Assembly: GCF_000208865.1 (NCBI RefSeq)
Contig: NC_018396.1
Coordinates: forward strand, 2,008,630-2,072,629
Direction of reading: 5' to 3'
Length of the DNA: 64,000 bases
DNA from: Neospora caninum Liverpool
Lineage: Eukaryota; Apicomplexa; Conoidasida; Eucoccidiorida; Sarcocystidae
Shown: positions 23,092-33,636 of the stretch, piece after piece
Layout: the number at the start of each line of letters is the position of its first letter
How positions within the stretch are numbered: the stretch's first letter is position 1
Notes under the pieces: generated by a model
Seen by the model: only the letters and a program-made list of their open reading frames with translations
What the model was told of the DNA's origin: nothing
The model's database searches: none
Translations under genes and position numbers: made by a program

Positions 23092-26038
23092 ACGTCAGAA
23101 GAGTGTTCATGAAGGAGCTAGACATGGCAGACCTTGGAGACGAGAAAAAACCTTTGATACGCCAGGCCTAACAAACACGCTTCAAACGATGACAATTTCC
23201 ATACCGGAGTCCTACGTTCGGACATCGTCGACAGGATTCTTTCAACCCTAGGTAGCAGCGGGACACAAGAGAAGTCGGAAGAATCGGACCATGTGGAAAC
23301 GCGAAATGCGCTCCTAGACGAAGGTATGCCAGCTGGTCGCACACTTATGGAAAGACGACACGGCACTGAACTATGAACGATAGTTATGTAGCAGTCCCGG
23401 CTCGAACGGGGTCAAAACTAACAGAGTTATCAGCCCATTCACACGTGGGATGCAGAAGAAGTTCCACAGATAAGTTTGAAGCCTCATACAAGAGGGAGAA
23501 AAGCTACAGAGGATTCTGCGGCCCAGATCGGAAAGGTAGTTGTGACGACACAGCAGTGCTCGTCGCCTGCTTCCAATCGGTGAGCTCCGAGGGGGGAAGG
23601 GGGCTAAAATAGGTAAACTGGATATTGCCACAGGGAGAAAGGCAACACAATTGAGCTACATAAAGGAAACTCGAAAAGGTTTTCGCTACGCCTACCTCAC
23701 TCCACAGCTGACAAGGACAACCGAAACTCTCTGAATGGATCCATATGCCCGCCACGGACGACGCACTTGCAACTTCTACGAAGGAAGGCCTCCAGACTGG
23801 CCGGATCTCCTACCTAGCTTCATATAAGCATGTTAAAGTACACTGAAAAAGTAGTCGGTTTCTTCCCCCACCAAAGCGCTGTTTGATCTACCACCAGCAG
23901 CTGCAATGTGCTCCGCAGCGCCTGATCCCCCGAAAACGAAATGCCGCCGCAGGCAACGGCCTGACCGAAATGTGCATCAGCTTATTCGCGGGCCCCGTAG
24001 TGTGACAAATGAACGCGATCACCTGACGTCAGGAATCAATGTCGCGGTGTTGTCATTCGAAAGACATCCTCGAAACAACTGAAAGGGCATACCCCATAGC
24101 GTTCCCGTGCCACATGTTGCAGGAACACCCCCATGAAGGTTGACAACCGCGGTCAGCGTAAACTACGGACGCTAAAAGTGGTCTAAGCAGTAAAAAGTCG
24201 GTCATCTTAATTCGTACACCAAAGAAAAGGAACCGGGTGGAGAGGTACAAAACATTTTCCACAGCCCGTAATGGAACAACGAGGAGGGAGCAAGTGTTGA
24301 ACAAACGGCTACTCTCCGACGATACTCTGCTCCCGCATGCGCTTTTTCGCGCTTCACCATTGAAAAGCAACTATTTGGACGAATGTTTTCCTGTACAAAA
24401 AAACACATTCTACACACTACCAGAAGCGGAAAACCCTTTTAGCCCCACCTCGATCCAAATGTCCGGACGAATCGATCCGGCGAAGAAGACACGGCCAGCC
24501 AAAGTGACGCTCGCCGTGGCGAACGACAAGTGCAGTTTCTGCTCATCACCCGAGATGACGAGACGAAGTATTTCCTTGAAACATACTCCCCGCTACGTGT
24601 GTTGGGGAGGCGTTTACTCAGTCATGGGTTTCATAAAAAGAGAGCCTCCAACCCTTTACCAAGCCTCCCTTACGTCAGCGCGTCGTCTACAGCTTGGGTA
24701 GCGTGACACGAGAGTGGCGAGGCCGAAACTCGCTAGAGATATTTCTCTCAGGAGAGTCCTCGGAGGGAGAGCGGGAAAACGGTGTCTTGAAAATGTAGAC
24801 CAAGCATCGAAACTGTAGTGTGAGGGAAAACCGAAAAGAAGGGTGTGGGACGAACAAGCGATGCTCCACATTCCGTTTCCCAATCTTTAGATCCAATGCA
24901 GCGTGGCGAGCCAACGTAGGTGACTCGAAAAGCTGCGCGCGAAGTTTGCTGGGCGGCGGCAGAGCCCCTCCCGTACTACGAACAGAACAAGAGACGCATT
25001 CTTCCCTTGAGGGAAAAATCCTCTGGAAGATGCAGAATGTTACAGCAAATTCGCACTTCTGTGTAGGGTTGTTTTCGCAGTGCCACGACTCCACTGGTGC
25101 ACAAACTCCGCTTTGGTACTGCGGAGCTATCTCCCCTGTGGTCTGGCCAACTGTGCACGCATGCTTTCTTATTCAGTGAAACGTGTTCGTCCTTTTGCAA
25201 GTCACCAGTGATGTTGCTCCGTTCTTCGACGTCTAGGAGGTAACGTGAGTGCTGATCGGAATGGTTTGGCACAATCTGAAGTGACACTCAAAACAAGAAA
25301 CCAACGCATGCTGCGCCTGAATACAGGAGGTTCTATGCCCGCTGTCAACCAGAGCAGGCAGTTGACGCTCTCTGCATATTTTGTTTTCGTCAAGAGGATT
25401 TTGATGAGGCGTCGTTCCGTTTCTGTTGACTCAATATACGGGAGGCCGTCTCAGTCCCGCAGATGCCTGCTGCCTGGACGGCGTGTTCTGGTTCTTGGTA
25501 GCATCTCTTGAAGTCCTAACTTGACACCGCCTGTCCGGCTCCGATATTGGTTTTGGTAGCAAAACCCGTGGTCTTTGTGGCTCACGTATGGATTACCTGC
25601 TAATGCGGGCACCGATGCTTGGCCAATCTTTTAAAGGTTGAGACGCTTTTCAAGAAAAGCGATAGAGATCCAGTGACGAGCAGAATCGGGCGCGGTGATT
25701 ATCAGGGGACGAGCCTGTACTGCTTGCGGTGCCACGGTGTCGTACTCAAACTTGCTGTTGAATCAAGGGAACTCATCTGCAGAAATCTAGAACTCCTGAA
25801 GGTGGCGAAAAGGGTCAAAAATCAAGCAGTCGCTTTGTTGGTGAAGCATTTTGGTTGGCACCAGCGATCGTGTCCGAAGAACATCGCAGACTGGCGTTTC
25901 TTCCGCGACGTAGCAACGTTTCCTGGAAGAAGAATCGTCCGATTGCCCAATTTCCGCCACTCATGATTCTTCTGGCGAAGACGTTCTAGGGAGCAAACTT
26001 GATATTTGCATACCCCTTTGTTTTTCGCTTTTTATACA
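23092..26038. other. Intergenic, 5' flanks of two divergent genes
   Basis: No gene is supported in nearly 3 kb. It separates the start of the serine-rich minus-strand gene from the MsrA start. The frame at 25619-25966 (+) is open for 115 codons but begins only at TTG, has no domain, and probably belongs to the MsrA leader region. I see no repeat longer than a few units here. Confidence 0.4.
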
Positions 26039-27184
26039 ATGCGCCGGCTCGCTATCCGTGGCAGCATTCTTGCGACGTGCTGCAATCGTACCCAACAGGA
26101 AAGGTTTCACAGTTCGTGCCCACTTGTTTTACTTGCTTTATCTGGTCTGGCATTCTCAGCGTCTGATTTCTCTGCTGTACAGAGCAACACAAGGCGCGCC
26201 CGATATTCAGGGTTCCATTCATCTCCTACAATGAGCAGCCTGAGTCCCCCCACAAGCTGCGCCTCCACTTCGGCTGGTGCCCACTGCGGAACACAACATG
26301 AACAGCATATTCCTAACTTTCTGCCGGGCGCTGACCGGACGAAGCCATTCAGCCGCGTGCTTCTTGGCGCTGGCTGTTTCTGGGGCGTAGAAAAGTTATT
26401 CAGGAAGGAATTCGCAGGCCAGCTTCGGGCGACGACAGTTGGCTACGCAGGGGGAACTAAGGACCACCCCTGCTACAAGGAAGTGTGCACAGGGCGTACG
26501 GGGCACTATGAGGTGGTTGAAGTCCAGTTTTTCGAAGACAAAATTACTCTCTCAGATTTGCTCCGGTTCTTCTGGCGGATCCACGACCCAACAACCATGA
26601 ACAGGTGAGCAGGTCTCTGTGCGCTCCCGGATAGGCTGCGTGTGCTGAGCAGTTCACTGGAACCTCGAGAGGAAGGAGTCAATGAGGTGCTTTTTCCGTC
26701 GAATTCGGAGAACGGTAGCATTCTGAGCTCCCTGAGGAATCTATGGTTTCTTTCTGGCTCACCCTGGGCACGTATTCTTCAATGCACAGTAGGAAAAGGT
26801 GCATTAGATACCCCACGCGAGAACCGCTTAAGACAGATAAAGAGGATCTGAATATTCTACGTCATTAACAGGACTTTGCAGAGACACAGTCGGACGCGCT
26901 GCTAACGCTATGCTGGTGAACTTGTGATTGTGCGCTGTAGGCAAGGCAATGATGTCGGACAGCAGTACGGGTCAGCCATCTTCGTCTACTCGGCCGAACA
27001 TCGGCAGACTGCTGAAGAGGTTCGGGATGAAATGCAGAGACAGTGGGCTGGGCGAATCACCACCCGCATACTAGGCGGCAATTCGAACGATCCGTGCGTG
27101 CAGTTTTGGAAAGCAGAAGATTATCACCAGTTATATCTTAAACATAATCCTGATGGTTACTGCAATCATCGCGTGCGTTTCTAA
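26039..27184 (+). CDS. msrA: Peptide methionine sulfoxide reductase A (MsrA)
   Basis: Reduces the S-epimer of methionine sulfoxide in proteins, repairing oxidative damage with electrons from thioredoxin. Exons 26039..26604 and 26941..27184 join in phase (aac ag|gtgagc ... ctgtag|g) to 269 residues. The catalytic GCFWG is at residues 111-115 (Cys113). Other family marks are 'VGYAGG', 'HYEVVEVQFF', 'FFWRIHDPTTMNR', 'GNDVGQQYGSAIF' (spliced across the intron), 'AEDYHQLYL' and 'NPDGYC', whose Cys263 is the likely resolving cysteine. E. coli MsrA has a second resolving cysteine further on, but this protein ends six residues after GYC. About 100 extra N-terminal residues carry a basic stretch and a hydrophobic stretch (about 29-41), so organelle targeting or a signal anchor is likely. 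A second in-frame ATG at residue 65 could give a shorter cytosolic form. Confidence 0.93.
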
Positions 27185-28099
27185 ATGTTCGTTTACTTCC
27201 TGAAGAGCCGTGACAGTTCGCAAGTGGTTAGGGTTCATAAAGGAGGTAATGACCCAGTCAAGATGTTGTTTGTTGGTGGGCACATATAGCGTTTGCATTC
27301 CGGCTCTGTGCCTGGAACGGAGCTAGGCGTGTGAACTACTGTACTGGAGAATCTGTCCGATGACTTAGAGAGCTTCCAAGCTCAGGCCGCTTGCAGTGAA
27401 GGATGAATTCACAAGGATAGTAAGTTGTCGGCTCCTTCAGCTTGATTGCTAGCGCTCGCTCCATCTATTCTCATGCCGGCGAACGTCTACACTCTTCGCT
27501 CATCACAACACCCACAAAAGCGTGCATAGTATGCACCAGGAACGACGATAGTTCAACAGGTGGCGCTCTTGGTGAAACTCGAAGTGTCGCTATGTCGCGG
27601 TGCATCGCGATGGTGGTAGTCCGACGTTTATCAGCAAGCACCTGATTCACCGAGCGGAGTAGCCACGGGAACATCACGTCATGCTCCTTAAAGGATGCCA
27701 TGTATGTTATCTAGTCACATATGACATTGTCAAGCCTGCTGCAAAGGTAATCCTTGTGTAACGCCAACACTGACAGTGCCTAGTGGGCGCTGATCCAATT
27801 CATGGATACTAACAAAGTTATGCCTTCGCGGTCTAAGTAGGTCCGTTTTTTCGTGGGCGCCGCGAAGACACGCTGAACTGATTTATCCTAGAAAAAGCAG
27901 CTTTTTCCTCAATATTTCTGTCTGTGTACTGTTTCAAAAAGACAAGTGCCAAATGACGCGATGTCAGCTCATACAGGTCACCAAGGCCATTACATGGAAT
28001 GCAATGTACCAGGCTGCCTGGTATAGCTATTGAGAACCGTCTCTGTCTCAGGCGAGGTAGGGCGTACCCCCGGTGGTCACGTCAATCGTACAAGTCCCC
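27185..28099. other. Intergenic between convergent genes
   Basis: Nothing recognisable. It should contain the 3' untranslated regions of MsrA (+) and of the small secreted protein (-). Confidence 0.4.
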
Positions 28100-29098
28100 C
28101 TAAGCAACATAATTCCTCTGTACATTCTCTATATCGTACTTGTAGTGCGTCTTCTCGGCTTCGAGCTTGTCGATGGCAGCAATTGACTCCTGATTTTTTG
28201 GTAGTGACACGCCGACCGGTAGTGGTGGATTGTCCACGAAGCTTACGTCCATTTCCTGTTCGGGAGACTTCACCTTATAAGGTGCTGGGGCAGCCACTTC
28301 AGCCTCCTGCTGCCCAGTCATTGCGGCCTCTTGCTCCTGTATGTGTGGCTACTTCATCCAAATCATCGTGATGCCGCGTGTAGGAGCTCACCATAACCTG
28401 TGTCATGGCGTTTTCCACGTCTGCGGGGAGCGAAACACTGAAGTCTCATGGAGATACAGTAAACTACGCTTCAACATACCGGCTACGGACGAGGGCTTAA
28501 TAACCATAACGGGAATTGGTCCTGAAATAAGGTACAGCGCTCTCTGGTAGTCCGCGATGGAAAGAACGCGAAGTATTCATACCAGCAACAGCCTCCTCCT
28601 CTGCCTCCCCTGAAAAAATGTCCTTTGTGCAAAGCCGACATGATCTGCGCGGTATGTATGAAGTAGCCTACGGTGGGCAGCCTCGGAAACTGAAGGCCAG
28701 AAGGAATGTGATTGTCAGTGTCGAAATACTGCTAAGCGATAACCGGTTCTCTCACTTGCTGCTTCTGCACCAGCCCCCCCTGGCTGGGGATAACTAATTT
28801 CCAAGCGGAGGCCGCCTGCCCCGCCTGCTTGCGAGGCGGATGAGCATTCTCGCACTCTCGTAAATGCCATTCCAATTAACTTACCAACTTGAAGATCTTG
28901 CCTCCCTGAACGTAGTTCTCCTAGCATGACAGAAACCTCTTTCTCCAAAGCAGCGACGGCCTGTTGCTGGTCACCAATCTGTTGCTTGAGCTGCTGAATC
29001 ACATGGTTTGGGTTTTGCCCGGCCTCGACGGCAGAAACTGTCAATCTACCCGCCAAAGGCAGGATGACAAACAAACCCGCCACACACCTAGCTTTCAT
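28100..29098 (-). CDS. Small secreted coiled-coil protein, five exons
   Basis: Not recognised as a named family. Exons 29098..28885, 28609..28583, 28521..28480, 28420..28392 and 28336..28100 all have GT/AG ends and consistent phase, giving 182 residues. The protein opens with a clear signal peptide (MKARCVAGLFVILPLAG...VSAVEA, cleavage near residue 25). A glutamine-rich helix with coiled-coil character follows (about 30-62: IQQLKQQIGDQQQAVAALEKEV), then a short acidic piece (EAEEEAVAG), a hydrophobic/proline segment (PIPVMVIKPSS), and a polar tail ending in a charged helix (IDKLEAEKTHYKYDIENVQ). The three middle exons are only 27, 42 and 29 bases. A secreted coccidian protein of this size could be sent to dense granules, micronemes or the vacuole, but nothing here decides which. 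Confidence 0.7.
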
Positions 29099-30081
29099 TT
29101 TTGTAGATAAAAGGATACTAAACTAACGCACGCAATGAAGAAAACAAGAGGCCTTCTATGCCAAAAACAAATAGGACCAGCAAAGGCTGGCGACGCCAGG
29201 CGAAAATTCTGCACAGATGACCGTGTGTATGTACAGTCGTCGTCTTTCTCTGGACCATTTGACGTTTTGTCTGTGCTCCGGCATTCCCATTGTCACCGTT
29301 AGCCCGAGTGAAAAAACTGAAATCCTTTTCAGTGACTTTCACCTCCATACGCTGAAGACGTCTAGCAAAAACCATCATCTGGTTGCCCCCTGCTCTCAAC
29401 GAAGAGGAGACCAGCGGCACACCACCAAACGGTCATGTTCTGGCGTTGTTTGGGGGAATCTCCGTCCGAAGGCTCCCGTAAAAGTAGCAGAGATGACGCA
29501 CGATCTTTCCGTGTGTGCCTTCTGCAAACTGTGGCAGCGTTCTTTCGGCAGCAGCATTGTTTCTCGCCTCTTCGCTTTCCCATCCATATCCAAATCACAC
29601 GAATCTTTATTCTCGTGAAGGAAATCGTTGATGGTTGATAATTTGCGTGTCCATATTGCTTCCTGACGAAACAGCTATCCTCAAAAGGGCTCGCACGCGA
29701 CATGCCGGCGCATGCTACACCGTCAGCTAGCATGCAATTACCAGCCTGGGGCTTCTAGGTCGTGGTTCTCGTAGGGACTGTATTCAGACAGTATGGTATT
29801 CATCGAATGATTGCCTTGATCGGAAAGCTTACTTGTCATCGATCGTGTCGAGCACAGTAGTTGGATACTTTCCAAGTGGAAGTTACCGTTCAGCCGCAAT
29901 GGCCGACTCCACCCACTGGTGACCATGAAAACCGTCCTGTGCGGGTTCACTTCCTTCGACGCAGGTTCCAAGGTTCTCTCTGCACCACAGTGTGCGGAAT
30001 ATTCGCGGAGCAAGACCCCAAAGTATTTCAACTAGTCGTTTGCTCCCTTGAGCTTTCACTGGGAAACGCTTGCATCAGACA
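29099..30081. other. Intergenic between divergent genes
   Basis: Shared upstream region of the minus-strand secreted protein and the plus-strand CSN3 gene. Open frames here (for example 29362-29733, -) overlap in several phases and carry no domain. Confidence 0.4.
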
Positions 30082-33000
30082 ATGGATGAGCCCATCCACG
30101 TTGCCATAACTCGGCTGTCTGCATCGAGTTTGAGAGGTGGTGGTTTGGCGGCCCTTCACCAACTTCTGCAAGCTCGGGCTTCCACTCTGGCAAGGACTCC
30201 CAACGAGCTTAAGGGCACTATATCGAGCCTTTCGTTCGAAGAATGTTCACTTGGAGTATGCCATCTGTTGGCCCTGTTGTGGGACTCCAAAGGAGAGGTA
30301 TGCCAACCTCTGCAGCAGCACTTATTTCAGACTTCACTGAGCGCAGCAGTCAGGAGCGGGACGATCCCCGTGTCCCTGTGTTGAGCAGAGCAGGGAAGCT
30401 GGCTTTTGCAAACTCTATTTCCGCTGCGGAGCGCATAGTCTGATACTCGGTTACACTGTTTCTACTCGTCAGCATGTTCTTGTGCGTCCGTCTCACTGGA
30501 GGTCGTGCGCCACTCATGAGTCCTGCAGGCCAACGACACGTTTGCGTTCGATGCCACAGTAAACTTTCTAGAACGATGCCGCCAGTCTCAAATTCAGCAG
30601 TGCGCTGCAGAATTCATTACCGTGGTCAAGTCTGCGGTCCGATTCGCAATTCATGGTGAGCTGCGCAATTTCGGTCATCGCATCGTGCGGATCTCATGAA
30701 AGTTCAACTTCTTTGCCTGTGGGGATCGTGTTGGCTAACCTGCGCAGTCGCCTCCCACTGTACGATGCTACAACGGAGGTGATGCGTCCAAGGGAGGCAC
30801 AATCCTATAATGATGCCTATCGGATTGGGTTCACCAGACCTTTGGCTCAAAAGAACGACGACACAATGCACCAAATGATGTTGTCTGCATGGGCACGTAT
30901 CCCACATCTCGGCAGGTTTATCCCACCTTCAAGCCGCATGACTTCGTATAAAAGCCTTCCCATAGGTCGACAGGGACTTGGCGCTGCTTCCAGGACATCA
31001 CTGGCCGAGAGAGTCGTCGAGGGAACGGCGCCCGCCGTGTTTGCCGTGTGTAGTTTGCAACTGCTGTGGATGCATTGCGTTTTCTTCTCTCTGTGTCTCG
31101 GGCTGTCTGCCGCACTGTCTGTGTTCCGTTTAGCGGATGAGCAATCCTTCGCCGCCACCACGTCCCAGTCGAGCGGCCTGTCAGGCTGCGAGAGTTCGTA
31201 TTCGCTGCGCTTACTGGAGCCTCTGCTCGAAAGCACCGAGAAGTTCCGACCGGGACAGCAGGATATCACCTCAGCGGATACGGGTGGGATAAAACGCTTC
31301 CCTCCAGTCTTCTACGGAAAATGGGGATCCGTGCGGAGATCTCGGCGTCCTATTCCAATGGATGTGTGCATCAGCCACTGTCGGGGATTGGGAATGCACA
31401 CAAGGGAAGACATCAAAGCGGTGGGCGTGGTCGTGAAGAGACCCCGGCTCCTGTGCTGATTTCTCTGGCAAAATCCGGTTGCCCCGCGAATGCCCTCGCA
31501 TAGAGCACCCTCGGTGGCGCCCAGCTTGCAATCGTGTCGTGATATCTTTCTCATGACATTCCTAGACCGGGTTTTGTGGTCAGTCGGGCCACAGTTTCTG
31601 AACACGGTGTTCTACAGCTTTGCCGATCTTCAACCTGTCGAGCTCGACCCTTGTTTCTGTCCCTCAGCGTTCCTGCAGCTGTGTCTCCGTGGACGGTTCT
31701 ACGACCGGGCGCGGCGTGTGCTGGATCGCGATGCCTTCAAAGTAACCAAGGTAGAATCCGACTTCCGTCAAAGCAAAGGCGACGGCCCCTATTAGATTTT
31801 TCGTGTCTGCTCAGTGAGGTCTGACTGGAGCATCTTGTGTTGGGGGTCACGAGATCGGTTCCAACGTTCTGATGATTCTCAGGCGTTGTCTTTTCACCTT
31901 ACCTTGTTGTCTCTTTACTCCTCCGGCTGATCGTTTTACTCAATCTCTATTCGTATGCTGCCTCTACGCAGTCGTTCCACTCTCTCCCTGCTTTGTTTAC
32001 CTGCTATTGTTGTCTCATCTTGTTTGTTGGCTTTCTCTCGCGCGTTCCCGTCTTCTGGTTTTTCGTGCCCCGTTCCTTCTCTCCCTTGTCTTTGCGATGT
32101 CACTCCGTCGTCTTCGTCCCACATATTGGGATCTCTGGCGTCCTCTGTTTCCTTTCCTAGCTTGTGCAGTCGTTTTGCTTCATCGGGCTGAAAACGCTCC
32201 GGCCCGCCGCCGCTCTTCCGCCAGGGGTTCTGTTCTTTTCTGGTTCCATCTTTTCTAGCGCTCACCTCTTCCCCCTGCTTTTCCGCTCTCTTTTCAGCTC
32301 TTCTGCCAAGGCCTCGATGACTGTGCAGCCTACTTTTTTGCGGCAGGCGAGATTTGGATTGCTTTGGAGGAGTATGAGAAAGCGTTCGATGCTCTTGATA
32401 TGGCGCTCTCTCTCCCTTCCATTCCGGGAGAAACCGACTCTCTTCAGGTACACGTGTGCGTTCTTCCTCTGTTTTTACGATTCTCTGCATGTCTGCTATG
32501 TTGTATGCAACCCAGGCAGACGCAACCCTCGTGTTTCCAATCACGTTTGTCCGTTCCTCTTTCGGAGACGCTCCCTCCCCCGCTTTCTGTCTTGACGTTT
32601 CGGCGTTTCCCTCTTCTTTTCTAGGTCGAGGCGTTCAAGCGTTTCGCGCTGGTGTCCCTTATGCTCCGAGGGCGGGTCATCCGTCCCCCACCTCCTTCTC
32701 CGGTACGCCGCCCCACAAAAAGGAAATTCTGCGTCCAGATCATCTGCTCAATTTAAAGCTTCACTTCGTCGGTCGCTCGTCGTGCTGGCCCTCTTCTACA
32801 CTCTCTGTTGACCCTAATATCCGTGTGGACCTCTCACGCTGTATATATATATATATATATATATTCCGCCTAGCCGTGTTCCCTCGACTGCTTCATTGTT
32901 CTCTTCGTCCTGTCTCTTGCCGTTCTCCCTTGTCGCACCGCGTCTCTGGCGTTCGCCGTGTCTCCTTCCCCATTGCTCTCGCTCTCTCTTCCCTGCGGCT

Positions 33001-33599
33001 TTTGCTTCCGCCGCTTCCCTTCCCCCTGCTCGCGTCTCCACAGCTGGGGTGTCTGCCCTTCCCTTCACAGTGGTGGTTTTGGAAATCTCCAGAGTGCCTG
33101 GATTTCCCTCTCCTGCCTTTCTCTGGACCCCCTGCAGAGCGCCGAAGAAGCTTTACGCATGGCGACCTACCACAAAGATTTTGCTCAGCACGAGCTCTTG
33201 TATCCTCAAAAGGCCCTCCCACGCGGCGCTCCTGCATCCTCTTCCCACAGCGACGCGACGGGTCAAAATTCCCTCTTTTCCTTTCTGTCGACGCGTCTCC
33301 AGAGACTCGAACAAGAAGTCCGCGCTCACGAATCGCAGTTGAAAGAGGACAACACGTTCCATCTCGCCCTAGCCCTTCTCTCAGTAGGTCCAAAAAAACA
33401 TACACAAGGATATGCATACACTGATACTTTTGTTTTAATGTATATACATGTATAAATGCCTGTCTGTCATTGGACTGCTTTTGCACCCATCTCCGTCAGC
33501 TTTCTTCGTGCAAGATATCTATACATATATATTTCTTTATTTATACTTATTCGTTGCCTAGTGGTGTATATAACGGCCTGTACACCCGTGGACAAGCAT

Positions 33600-33636
<37 letters not shown>

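Noticed and set aside
25619..25966. Plus-strand open frame upstream of MsrA
   Set aside because: It lacks an ATG at its start, has no domain and does not splice in phase to MsrA, whose own ATG lies at 26039.
30653..31459. Plus-strand open frame of 268 codons inside the CSN3 locus
   Set aside because: Most of it is the second CSN3 intron read through; only its last part (from 31134 to 31283) matches the CSN3 family.
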